Below, in pieces: positions 15,236 to 23,382 of a DNA stretch of 64,000 nucleotides; position 1 is the first letter of the stretch, and each line of letters starts with the position of its first letter. The DNA is taken from contig NZ_CP009268.1 in the NCBI RefSeq assembly GCF_000807255.1, positions 2,758,384-2,822,383 on the forward strand, read 5' to 3'. The notes beneath the pieces were generated by a model that ran no database searches, had not been told where the DNA came from, and saw nothing but the letters and a program-made list of their open reading frames with translations. This stretch comes from Clostridium pasteurianum DSM 525 = ATCC 6013. GTDB lineage: Bacteria > Bacillota > Clostridia > Clostridiales > Clostridiaceae. A program made the translations under genes and the position numbers.

Positions 15236-15481
15236 TTATTCTATTTGCTTACATAATTTCTTTAGTTGATTTTCAAAAACTAATACATGGTTAATACTTT
15301 CATTTTTTATAGGCTTGTCTATATCCCCTACTGCTGTAAAAATATCGAACATATTTTTATTTTTAGCAACTATATAAATGGTTACAAATAAATCACTAAC
15401 ATTTACTTCTTTAAATACAATCTGTTTTGGATCTATTAATGCATCTTTATAAAATTGGTCTAAAAATTTATATTCACTCAT
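15236..15481 (-). CDS. Small element protein, 81 aa
   Basis: AGAGGTGA lies before ATG at 15481. The protein is small and soluble with a hydrophobic beta-type centre (DLFVTIYIVAKNKNMFDIF). No family is recognised. It follows the recombinase gene by 24 bp and is probably co-transcribed with it. A directionality factor would be possible by position, but no winged-helix signature is visible. Confidence 0.5.
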   Translation of the reverse strand: MSEYKFLDQFYKDALIDPKQIVFKEVNVSDLFVTIYIVAKNKNMFDIFTAVGDIDKPIKNESINHVLVFENQLKKLCKQIE

Positions 15482-15505
15482 TTATAAATCACCTCTTATT
15501 AATTT

Positions 15506-16462
15506 CTACCGTCTAAGCTTTATATGCTTTATTTCTTTATTTTTTCTTTGCATATCTTCTAATGGATTAAAAATCACTTCATCTTTCTTTAAATCTTGAG
15601 TTAATAAATTTACGTAATTTCTTAAAATTTCTAAATTACTGTGACCAAGAATTTTTTGTAATCTTATTAAATCCATTCCTAATAACACACTTTTCTTAGC
15701 AAACCAATGCCTAAATTTATGAATGCCTGTTCTGCTTATTCCCCTAGATTTGTTATAGTCATCTACCGTATGTGATAAACTTCTAGGTTGCATTTGTTTT
15801 CCTAAAACAGTAGGAAATAGATATATACAATCTTTTGGTAAATACTCTAAATATTCTTTAAGAATATTACACATACTTGGAGATATAGGTACTGTTTGTG
15901 ATTTTCTATTTTTTGTATGCCTATAATAGCAATAACCATTATCTAAATCTAAATCTTCAATTTGTATGCTTATTAAAGTAGACCTTCTAGCACCTGTATT
16001 GCAAAGAAAACAGACACAAACCCAATTTCTAAACTCTACAAAACTACATTTTTTTAAGTTTGGTTTTGTTAATAGCTTCGTTATCTCAGCGTCAGTATAA
16101 GCTTCTATTTGTTCTATATTAGCTCTAATTAATTCTACTTTTATACTACTATCTATCCATTCTTTATCCTTGAAAAACTTAATAACTGTTTTTAGTGCTT
16201 TTAGTTGAATATTAACTGTACTATCTTTTATATCACGTTCTTTTAGCCACAAAACATAGTTATTAATTTCATCTTGTTCCAATTCATTTAATTTAGTATC
16301 CTTATCATAAAATTTATAAAAACTATATTTTATCACTTCTCGATAATGTTTTTCTGTACTTGGTCTAAAATTTTTCATAGTGCAATGTTCCAATATAAAT
16401 TGTTCAAAGCCTTCTTCAAAAGTTTTATTATCCACTTTAGTTTTCATATTTATTTTTTTCAA
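15506..16462 (-). CDS. Tyrosine recombinase / integrase (XerC/D-like)
   Basis: The ORF opens to GTG at 16471, but AGGAGG is spaced better for TTG at 16462, giving about 318 residues. In 16471-based numbering, residues ~15-105 are the core-binding (SAM-like) domain and ~120-300 the catalytic domain. Visible catalytic residues are Arg in NTGARRSTL (~162), Lys in HTKNRK (~187), HKFRHW (~251-255), LGHS (~275-278) and the Tyr nucleophile in RNYVNL (~286). It faces into the element from its right edge, next to the terminator of the chromosomal GGGtGRT gene, so it probably integrated the element. No att repeats could be identified. Confidence 0.85.
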   Translation of the reverse strand: MKKINMKTKVDNKTFEEGFEQFILEHCTMKNFRPSTEKHYREVIKYSFYKFYDKDTKLNELEQDEINNYVLWLKERDIKDSTVNIQLKALKTVIKFFKDKEWIDSSIKVELIRANIEQIEAYTDAEITKLLTKPNLKKCSFVEFRNWVCVCFLCNTGARRSTLISIQIEDLDLDNGYCYYRHTKNRKSQTVPISPSMCNILKEYLEYLPKDCIYLFPTVLGKQMQPRSLSHTVDDYNKSRGISRTGIHKFRHWFAKKSVLLGMDLIRLQKILGHSNLEILRNYVNLLTQDLKKDEVIFNPLEDMQRKNKEIKHIKLRR

Positions 16463-16508
16463 TTTATACACCTCCTCACACGTATAGATGGGAGTAGCTT
16501 TTTATGTA

Positions 16509-16561
16509 TAAAAAAAATACACACATCCATAGATATTAAAATCTATTAGATATGTGTATTT
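16509..16561 (-). terminator. Rho-independent terminator of the GGGtGRT operon
   Basis: On the minus strand AATACACATATC pairs with GATGTGTGTATT around an AT-rich loop and is followed by a run of about seven T. It lies about 45 bp after the GGGtGRT stop codon. Confidence 0.75.
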
Positions 16562-16603
16562 AAAATAGTCTATTCTAGTTAATCAAAGCCTTCATCAATG
16601 GAT

Positions 16604-17602
16604 TTATTTTGAAGCTTCTTCAATAGCAACTGCTACTGCAACTGAAGCTCCAACCATTGGGTTGTTACCCATTCCAATAAGACCCATCATTTCAACGTGA
16701 GCTGGAACTGATGATGAACCTGCAAATTGAGCATCAGAGTGCATTCTTCCCATAGTATCAGTCATACCATATGAAGCAGGACCTGCTGCCATGTTATCTG
16801 GGTGAAGAGTTCTTCCAGTACCACCACCTGATGCAACTGAGAAGTATTTCTTTCCTAGATCCATACACTCTTTTTTGTATGTTCCAGCAACTGGATGTTG
16901 GAATCTAGTTGGGTTAGTTGAGTTTCCTGTTATTGAAACGTCAACGCCTTCTTTGTGCATTATTGCAACACCTTCTCTAACATCATCAGAACCATAACAT
17001 CTAACTTTAGCTCTTTCTCCGTCTGAATAAGCAGTTTCTTTCACTATATTTAATTCACCAGTATAATAATCGAATTTAGTTTGAACATATGTAAATCCGT
17101 TTATTCTTGAAATTATAAATGCAGCGTCTTTTCCAAGACCGTTAAGTATAACTTTTAAAGGCTCTTTTCTTACTTTGTTCGCTGATCTAGCTAGTCCAAT
17201 AGCACCTTCAGCAGCTGCAAATGATTCATGTCCAGCAAGGAAAGCGAAACATTTAGTTTCTTCTCTTAAAAGCATTGCAGCTAGATTTCCGTGTCCTATA
17301 CCAACTTTTCTGTCATCTGCAACTGATCCAGGTATACAGAAAGCTTGTAATCCTAAACCTATTACTTCAGCAGCGTCAGCAGCCTTTGTACAACCTTTTT
17401 TTATTGCTATAGCAGCACCTACAGTGTAAGCCCAACACGCATTCTCGAAGCATATTGGCTGAATACCTTTTACTATATCGTAAACATTTATTCCTTTTTC
17501 ATCACAGACAGCTTTAGCGTCTTCAATTGAATTCATGCCGTATTCTTTTAATACAGGTATAATTTGGTCTATTCTTCTTTCATAACTTTCAAATAATGCC
17601 AT
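16604..17602 (-). CDS. GGGtGRT protein (Fe-S scaffold partner)
   Basis: The 332-residue protein contains the namesake motif ASGGGTGRTLHPDN near residues 255-270 and is otherwise a conserved, Gly/Ala-rich soluble protein. The GGGtGRT family is found in Clostridia and some archaea next to an IscU/NifU-like scaffold, exactly as here, but its biochemical role is not established. ATG at 17602 is preceded by AGGAGGAG. Codon use is more regular than in the element to the left, marking the return to chromosomal sequence. Confidence 0.9.
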   Translation of the reverse strand: MALFESYERRIDQIIPVLKEYGMNSIEDAKAVCDEKGINVYDIVKGIQPICFENACWAYTVGAAIAIKKGCTKAADAAEVIGLGLQAFCIPGSVADDRKVGIGHGNLAAMLLREETKCFAFLAGHESFAAAEGAIGLARSANKVRKEPLKVILNGLGKDAAFIISRINGFTYVQTKFDYYTGELNIVKETAYSDGERAKVRCYGSDDVREGVAIMHKEGVDVSITGNSTNPTRFQHPVAGTYKKECMDLGKKYFSVASGGGTGRTLHPDNMAAGPASYGMTDTMGRMHSDAQFAGSSSVPAHVEMMGLIGMGNNPMVGASVAVAVAIEEASK

Positions 17603-17623
17603 TACTATTCTCCTCCTTACCTA

Positions 17624-18316
17624 TTATTCGTGTCTTGGATCGATAACTTTTGCAGCTTCTGCAAATCTTCCATAACTTGAAGTAGCTTTTTCCATAGCTT
17701 CGTTAGCGTCCATACCTTTTTTAATCATGTCCATCATTTTTCCAAGGTGTATAAATTCATAACCAATAACTTCATTGTTAGCATCAAGACCTATGTGTTT
17801 AACATATCCTTCTGCCATTTCTAAGTATCTAGTTCCCTTAGCCTTAGTTCCGTACATTGTACCAACTTGACTTCTAAGACCTTTTCCTAAATCTTCAAGA
17901 CCTGCTCCAATAGGTAGTCCACCTTCTGAGAAAGCAGTTTGGCTTCTTCCGTATACTATCTGTAAGAATAATTCTCTCATTGCAGTATTTATAGCATCAC
18001 AAACTAGGTCAGTATTTAATGCTTCAAGTATAGTTTTTCCTGGAAGTATTTCTGAAGCCATAGCAGCTGAATGAGTCATTCCTGAACATCCAATTGTTTC
18101 AACTAATGCTTCTTCAATAACACCATCTTTAACATTAAGAGTTAGTTTACAAGCACCTTGTTGAGGAGCACACCAACCTACACCATGTGTTAATCCTGAT
18201 ATATCTTTAATTTCTTTAGCTTGTACCCATTTTCCTTCTTCTGGTATTGGTGCTGGTCCATGGTTAGGTCCTTTAGCAACGCACATCATGTTTGATACTT
18301 CTGTTGAGTAAATCAT
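17624..18316 (-). CDS. Iron-sulfur cluster scaffold-like protein
   Basis: This 230-residue protein is the IscU/NifU-like partner of GGGtGRT. Conserved Cys residues sit in MMCVAKG, GVGWCAPQQGAC and ETIGCSGMTHS, which could bind an Fe-S cluster; the last resembles the NifU/IscU Cys-loop. AAGGAG lies before ATG at 18316. It is the first gene of the two-gene operon, 21 bp ahead of GGGtGRT, with a promoter at 18427-18455. The physiological target is unknown. Confidence 0.8.
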   Translation of the reverse strand: MIYSTEVSNMMCVAKGPNHGPAPIPEEGKWVQAKEIKDISGLTHGVGWCAPQQGACKLTLNVKDGVIEEALVETIGCSGMTHSAAMASEILPGKTILEALNTDLVCDAINTAMRELFLQIVYGRSQTAFSEGGLPIGAGLEDLGKGLRSQVGTMYGTKAKGTRYLEMAEGYVKHIGLDANNEVIGYEFIHLGKMMDMIKKGMDANEAMEKATSSYGRFAEAAKVIDPRHE

Positions 18317-18426
18317 ATTTTTATCTCCTTCCTATACAAATAATTTACAATTACCCTTTGCATAATAAAAAGGGTGTACATAATTCTACTTGAATATGTA
18401 CTAGTAATTACTTTTTAACCTATTTC

Positions 18427-18455
18427 ATTGTAGCAAATTGTTTAAAAACTAACAA
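18427..18455 (-). promoter_or_regulatory. Promoter of the scaffold/GGGtGRT operon
   Basis: On the minus strand TTGTTA, 17-bp spacer, TACAAT. The leader of roughly 100 bases contains a CCCTTT/AAAGGG hairpin near 18345-18375. Confidence 0.5.
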
Positions 18456-18718
18456 TACGTTTTTGAAAAAACATAGCTTTATAGTAGAATTTTTGTATTT
18501 TATTGCTATATAAACTTCCATTTATGTCTATTAATGTTTATTTGTTTTTTGGTATTGCTTATAATTGTAATATATTTAAAATTATTATTTATTTAAAATA
18601 AAATCATATATAATTAAAATTTCACATTATTTTATAATAAAAACACATTAAAATTTTATTATAAATGTAATAATATTTATTTACTTTTAATTTATAATAA
18701 ACAAACTTTAATAAAAAC

Positions 18719-18747
18719 TTGACTATATACAGTCCTTATGTTATATT
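18719..18747 (+). promoter_or_regulatory. tRNA-Leu promoter
   Basis: TTGACT (18719-18724), 17-bp spacer, TATATT (18742-18747), 16 bp before the tRNA. Confidence 0.7.
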
Positions 18748-18763
18748 ATTACATGTCAGCTTT

Positions 18764-18845
18764 GCCGGTGTGGCGGAACGGCAGACGCACACGACTCAAA
18801 ATCGTGCGGGAAACCATGTGGGTTCAAATCCCACCACCGGCACCA
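18764..18845 (+). tRNA. tRNA-Leu (CAA), CCA encoded
   Basis: The acceptor stem GCCGGTG pairs with CACCGGC. The anticodon loop CTCAAAA gives anticodon CAA for UUG codons. The variable arm is long, as expected of class II tRNA-Leu. The T arm has GGTTCAAATCC and CCA is encoded. A terminator hairpin follows at 18859-18906. Confidence 0.93.
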
Positions 18846-18858
18846 AATAATTAGAAGA

Positions 18859-18906
18859 ATGACTGTATCACTTAGTTTTAATACTGTGTGATGCGGTCAT
18901 TTTTTA
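18859..18906 (+). terminator. Terminator of tRNA-Leu
   Basis: ATGACTG.ATCAC pairs with GTGAT.CGGTCAT and is followed by T6. Confidence 0.75.
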
Positions 18907-19092
18907 TATCATAATATAGAATATTGATTTTTTCTTACTTATAGTGTATTATTTATCTATAACAATAATTAAATATTATATAAGTACATTCTATTAATAA
19001 ATTTAAATTTTTATATTATTTAAAGGAATTTATGCCTTTCTATCGTCTATACATAATGAAGATTAAATCTATATAGTGAAAGGAGATTAATT

Positions 19093-19488
19093 ATGCAATA
19101 TTTTTGGATAAACTTAGGCTTTACTTTATTTATTATTTTAGTACTCTTAATTGGATTAATTTCATGTATCAAAGAAATGTTTGAAAAAAAGCTTAAAGAT
19201 TTCATATTAATTATAGTTACTTTAGCCGCTTTGATCTTAATTATAGTAATTAAGGATACTTTACCTTATTTTCAAGATATGAATTATATTTTAACTAAAA
19301 ATTTTTTAGTAAGCACTTGTACTGTTGAAAAAATCGGATTATCCAGTAAGCTTGGTAATGATTTTTTAGCAAATGGTAAATCTTTTTATTGTGGATCAAC
19401 TGATTTTAAAATTAAGAAAGGCCAAAGGTATATACTTACATATACTCCAAATAAACGATTTGTCATTAAGTTAGAGCCAGCTAAATAA
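19093..19488 (+). CDS. Small membrane protein, 131 aa
   Basis: AAAGGAG precedes ATG at 19093. Two membrane helices (residues ~5-25 and ~37-55) are followed by a ~75-residue soluble part containing two Cys (LVSTCTVEKIG and SFYCGSTDF) and ending in a hydrophilic tail. No family is recognised. It is monocistronic, ended by a long hairpin terminator. Confidence 0.6.
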   Translation: MQYFWINLGFTLFIILVLLIGLISCIKEMFEKKLKDFILIIVTLAALILIIVIKDTLPYFQDMNYILTKNFLVSTCTVEKIGLSSKLGNDFLANGKSFYCGSTDFKIKKGQRYILTYTPNKRFVIKLEPAK

Positions 19489-19491
19489 AAT

Positions 19492-19547
19492 AACTAAGGA
19501 ACTAACTCACAATACACATATATTCATTGTGAGTTAGTCCCTTAGTT
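19492..19547. terminator. Long terminator hairpin, CTCACAAT family
   Basis: A stem of about 21 bp (AACTAAGG.ACTAACTCACAAT and complement) lies between convergent genes and is followed by TTTTATT. Its inner CTCACAAT/ATTGTGAG core recurs at 20639 and 46723. Confidence 0.75.
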
Positions 19548-19558
19548 TTATTAAAAAA

Positions 19559-19759
19559 TCAATATTCTCCGAAATATTCTTTTACCTTGTAAGTAGAATC
19601 CCCTACTTTATTAACTGCACCTATTAATTCCTGCTCTGAACAGCTTAATTCTTTACACCACCAATTTATTTCTTCTTGATCAAATATATTTATTGTCCAA
19701 TAGTCAGATGGTGTCTTATAGTAAGTATTTCTTTTAGGTTTAATTTTAAATAAAAGCAT
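19559..19759 (-). CDS. DUF3606-like small protein, 66 aa
   Basis: GAGGAGATGA precedes ATG at 19759. The C-terminal WWCKELSCSEQELIGAVNKVG segment matches the DUF3606 pattern (W..KELG.SE.EL..AV..VG). Function is unknown. It is a single gene, convergent with the membrane protein at 19093. Confidence 0.65.
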   Translation of the reverse strand: MLLFKIKPKRNTYYKTPSDYWTINIFDQEEINWWCKELSCSEQELIGAVNKVGDSTYKVKEYFGEY

Positions 19760-19906
19760 AATACATCATCTCCTCAATAAAAATATTTTATAGTGGGAAT
19801 TTTTTATATTTTCTGATAATTTAATTAATATATTTACATTTTAACCTGTAAATATTAATTATTGTAATTTTTTAAATAATTAGACAATATAAAGCCTAAT
19901 ACCTTT

Positions 19907-20461
19907 TTATATTGTTAATGAAAATATTATTCCTTTTATATCTTTAACTATTTCTTCTATAGTTCTATTACCATTTACCACATAATCACATGGAATTATG
20001 TTAAATATATCAACTTTACGATCATAGTTAAGTCTATTTAAGGCATGGTCTCTTCCTCTACTCTTTTCCATTCTATTAAATCTTTCTTCAGCATCTACTC
20101 TCAAATATATAACAATAACTTCGCAATTTTTAGTATTATTCTTAAGTTCACTTGCTCCTGAGGGATCCACTGTATAAACAGATATACCCTTATCTTTATA
20201 TTGTTCTTCTGTGCTCCAATATTTATATTCATTAAATTCCGTATATGCAATCAATTTTTCTTTAAATCTTTCATTATTGTATTTATTTTTAAAATACTCT
20301 TCGTCCACAAAAATATGTCCATTTTCATTTTCACTTCTTTTAGGTCTTGTAGTATAACTTTTTATATAATTATATCCCTCTCTTTCCAGACATTCTACTA
20401 CAGTAGATTTTCCAGAGCCAGATTCTCCTACCAAACAGACAATTTTATCCAAATTATTCAC
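19907..20461 (-). CDS. Guanylate kinase-like P-loop protein
   Basis: The P-loop GESGSGKST lies at residues ~12-20, and SYTTRPKRSENENGHIFV matches the guanylate-binding TTR.P...E..G..Y/F signature of guanylate kinases. The length (184) is close to Gmk (about 200), but the C-terminal part diverges, so substrate specificity is uncertain and it may be an accessory NMP-kinase-like enzyme rather than the housekeeping Gmk. The assigned start is at 20461, and upstream sequence is very AT-rich with only a weak ribosome binding site (AGTGTAGGTGA). Confidence 0.75.
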   Translation of the reverse strand: MNNLDKIVCLVGESGSGKSTVVECLEREGYNYIKSYTTRPKRSENENGHIFVDEEYFKNKYNNERFKEKLIAYTEFNEYKYWSTEEQYKDKGISVYTVDPSGASELKNNTKNCEVIVIYLRVDAEERFNRMEKSRGRDHALNRLNYDRKVDIFNIIPCDYVVNGNRTIEEIVKDIKGIIFSLTI

Positions 20462-20638
20462 CTACACTTCAAATAAAAATACTTAATTATTAATAATATT
20501 ATTACATCAAACTATTTAATTTTCAAGCAAGAGATTATCTCAAAAGAAGAAATATTAATTAAACTTAAAAATATAGTACAATTAATTATTAAAAATTAGA
20601 TTTTAATATTTATCTTTAGTATTTATAATGAACAAAAA

Positions 20639-20676
20639 TTTATCTCACAATGTATATAAATACATTGTGAGATAAC
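20639..20676. repeat. CTCACAAT-family hairpin
   Basis: TATCTCACAATGTAT and its complement form a near-perfect palindrome immediately downstream of the small gene at 20686. It probably acts as terminator and shares its core with 19492 and 46723. Confidence 0.6.
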
Positions 20677-20685
20677 GTATATTTA

Positions 20686-20826
20686 TCAATTATTTTTTTC
20701 TTTTGCTTTAAATTCTGCACTTCTTGAATGATATTTTGCACTATTAGGATTATGTGACCAAGTTTTAGGCTCATTACCTGCATTTTGTGCTTTAGGTCTG
20801 TAATTTGTCTTTTCATGCTTTTCCAT
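20686..20826 (-). CDS. Small hydrophilic protein, 46 aa
   Basis: AAGGAGTGAG precedes ATG at 20826. The product is short, basic and lacks hydrophobic segments, with motifs KTWSHNPNSAKYHSRSAEF. It is too short for standard ORF cut-offs, but the ribosome binding site and composition support it. It has no recognised family. A second gene of identical length follows upstream (20887-21027), so the two may be related spore- or stress-associated proteins (inference). Confidence 0.6.
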   Translation of the reverse strand: MEKHEKTNYRPKAQNAGNEPKTWSHNPNSAKYHSRSAEFKAKEKNN

Positions 20827-20886
20827 AGACTTTCTCACTCCTTAGGTTATTTTGTCTATTAAATCAACAAATTATAAAATTATATT

Positions 20887-21027
20887 TTAAAATTCACTTG
20901 TTACTTTTAATCTTTCATCTAATTCTGCCCTTGAACTTTCATCTTTAGGACTATGTTTAATATTTTTCTTTTTGAAATTTCCATCTTCTTTTTTATTATT
21001 TTTTGTATTAGTTAAATCATTACTCAT
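20887..21027 (-). CDS. Small hydrophilic protein, 46 aa (second)
   Basis: GGGAGTGAG precedes ATG at 21027. The product is Lys/Asn/Glu/Ser-rich and intrinsically polar, ending SRAELDERLKVTSEF. It has the same length and a similar HSPK / HNPN plus SRAE arrangement as the 20686-20826 product, suggesting an old duplication. No function is known. Confidence 0.55.
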   Translation of the reverse strand: MSNDLTNTKNNKKEDGNFKKKNIKHSPKDESSRAELDERLKVTSEF

Positions 21028-21294
21028 ATACTCTCACTCCCACATTATATTTATATAATACATCTATAAACTTATCTTGCCCAAAGTATATTTATAATTA
21101 CTATGATTTTTATAACATTTTTGGTTCTATATATTATAGTTTAAATCAATAAATTTATATCTTTAAAATTCAAACTGTATAATATAATTATAATTTACAA
21201 TATTTAATTATACATTAAATATCTATAATAAAAAACACAATTAAAATTTTAAATATTATAATAAATATTCAAAACTTTAATTGTGTATCCTTTA
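21028..21294. other. AT-rich intergenic stretch
   Basis: No gene is visible between the two small genes and the HNH gene. An AT-rich inverted repeat near 21238-21290 (ACACAATTAAA.TTT / AAA.TTTAATTGTGT) lies just past the HNH stop and is a likely terminator for it. Confidence 0.45.
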
Positions 21295-21750
21295 TTAAAA
21301 TTCACAGTTACCATATAAATTTAGATCTAAATCATCTATAAAGTCATTACTTATATTCCAAGAATCGTCATAAAACTCATCTAACATAAAGTCATAATAA
21401 AATTTTCCACCCATAAGTCGTTTTATTATATCTTCTCTTTTATATCCTTCCTTATAGATTTTAAATTTTTTACATATACTTCTTCCTTGAGAAGGATTTA
21501 AAGATAATGTTTTTATTATCTCATCCATGGAATAGTAATCTTTTGCCAAAATATTCTTTAATTTAGTTTGAAATTCCAATTTATACATGAGATTTATTCT
21601 TCTATTTCTGTGTGGACTTTTTTTCCCCCTATGATGTTCGGCACAAAGATAAATATAATTTAATGGGAAATCAAGACCGCCTTCACATTTAAAAATTATA
21701 TGGTGTTTTTCTCCCGCTTTTCCACATACCACACATTTCTCATTTTGCAA
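21295..21750 (-). CDS. HNH endonuclease-like protein
   Basis: Residues 1-45 form an HNH fold: CVVCGKAGEKHHIIF supplies one CxxC and the catalytic HH, followed by CAEHHRGKKSPH. The remaining ~100 residues include a basic helical region resembling a DNA-binding tail (IIKTLSLNPSQGRSICKKFKIYKEGYKREDII). HNH proteins of this length occur alone in Clostridium chromosomes and phages; no partner gene indicates a role here. The start at 21750 is uncertain, since CTG/TTG and ATG choices lie close together. Confidence 0.75.
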   Translation of the reverse strand: MQNEKCVVCGKAGEKHHIIFKCEGGLDFPLNYIYLCAEHHRGKKSPHRNRRINLMYKLEFQTKLKNILAKDYYSMDEIIKTLSLNPSQGRSICKKFKIYKEGYKREDIIKRLMGGKFYYDFMLDEFYDDSWNISNDFIDDLDLNLYGNCEF

Positions 21751-21931
21751 AAACTAACACTTCCCCAATAATGTTTTATTAAAAATATTTAAATTATCGT
21801 AATTGTTATTTATATTAAATATTTTCTTATAAATGTTTATTTCAGAATTTACTTACAATTTAATATTACTACTAAATATGAATTTTCTCAATAGTAATTT
21901 AATATGATAAATCTATAATTTATAACTATTT

Positions 21932-23236
21932 TTATAAATTTTCTTCTTTAATTTTAGTTACCAATATTTTTTTTATTCTTCTTTTTTTCACAGAGAGAAT
22001 TTTAAAATTAAAATTTTCAATTATTATATTTTCACCTTCTTTTGGCAATCTGCCTATCCGATCTAATATAAGACCACTTACCGTATCGTAATTTTCTTCA
22101 TAATCAGTTTGTAGCAATTTATTTAATTCTATCATGCTTATACCTGCATCTATTTCAAATTCACCTTCCTTAATCTTATGTATTTCATCCTCTTTTTCAT
22201 CATATTCATCATAGATATTTCCAACAATCTCCTCTAACATATCTTCAATAGTTGCTATACCTGCAGTACTTCCGTATTCATCTATTACTATACATATATG
22301 TATATTTCTTTTCTGCATATCCTTTAATAGTTCATCAATTTTTTTATATTCTATTACAAACAATGGTTCTTTTATAAAATTTTTTAAATCAAATTTTGTA
22401 TGATCTTTTTTAAAAGCCATATAGTCAATTATATCTTTACTATATAATATACCTACAATATTATCTATATTCTCCTTATATACAGGAATTCTAGAATATT
22501 TTTCTTCTGTAATAACTTTAATCGTCTCTTGAAAATCACTTTCTATATCAAGTGCTATTACATCTGGTCTTGGAGTCATTATATCTACTACAGTAGTATC
22601 ATCAAATTCAAATATGCTATTTATCATTTTTGTTTCCATAGCTTGAAAAATACCTTTTTCTTCTCCTACATTTATCATCATTCTTATTTCTTCTTCTGTT
22701 ATATCTTCCTCTTTGTTACTGTCTTTTCCCAGAATTAATCTTACAAAAAAATTAGTGCATGCAGTAAGTGCCTCTACTATGGGTTTACTTATAACATTAA
22801 TAATATGAATAATCCCTATAGATTTATCTGCTATAAAGTCTACTTTTGCAAGAGCTATTCTCTTTGGGATTAACTCTCCAAAAAGTAGAGAAAAAAAGGA
22901 TATTACTATTGTTACCGATATAAAAGCTATTCGTGAACTATTATTCACTAAGAAACTTATATTAGTATTCTGCAAAAAAATTTTAAATCCATTAGACAAT
23001 CCTACTGCTGCAGATGCAGAAGTAAAAAAGCTAGTCAAAGTAATACCAACCTGAATAGTAGCCAAAAATTTACTAGGCTCTTTTATTATGTTTAGAAGTA
23101 ATTTTGCCTTCTTATCGCCTTCACTAGCTCTTTTTTCAATGTTTATTTCCTTTAATGATATTATACTTATTTCTGCCGCTGCAAAAAATGCATTTACTAT
23201 TATAAGTAAAATTATTATACCTATCTCTTCAATCAA
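21932..23236 (-). CDS. CNNM/CorC-type (hemolysin family) membrane protein
   Basis: Order: DUF21 membrane domain with about four helices (residues ~1-185), two CBS domains (~205-330, including VDIMTPRPDVIALD and VIDEYGSTAGIATIEDMLEEIVG) and a C-terminal CorC_HlyC domain. Members of this family are implicated in Mg2+/Co2+ export, though often labelled hemolysin-like. The longest ORF opens at 23284, but AAGGAGGAG is seven bases before a TTG at 23236, which I prefer (435 residues). Monocistronic by appearance. Confidence 0.85.
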   Translation of the reverse strand: MIEEIGIIILLIIVNAFFAAAEISIISLKEINIEKRASEGDKKAKLLLNIIKEPSKFLATIQVGITLTSFFTSASAAVGLSNGFKIFLQNTNISFLVNNSSRIAFISVTIVISFFSLLFGELIPKRIALAKVDFIADKSIGIIHIINVISKPIVEALTACTNFFVRLILGKDSNKEEDITEEEIRMMINVGEEKGIFQAMETKMINSIFEFDDTTVVDIMTPRPDVIALDIESDFQETIKVITEEKYSRIPVYKENIDNIVGILYSKDIIDYMAFKKDHTKFDLKNFIKEPLFVIEYKKIDELLKDMQKRNIHICIVIDEYGSTAGIATIEDMLEEIVGNIYDEYDEKEDEIHKIKEGEFEIDAGISMIELNKLLQTDYEENYDTVSGLILDRIGRLPKEGENIIIENFNFKILSVKKRRIKKILVTKIKEENL

Positions 23237-23382
23237 AAATTTCTCCTCCTTAATTAATAACTTTATCTTACCAAAGAATTTCATATAATCATGAATTTTA
23301 AAATTTCTTGAATAGTAACATTATTCTATCTGAATTCTATAGAATTAGTTTTCTCCAAAAATCACATATAGAAATTTTTTAA

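Noticed and set aside
16472-16603. Attachment site of the integrase
   Set aside because: I looked for a direct repeat of this interval near the left part of the window and found none; the other att site may lie outside.
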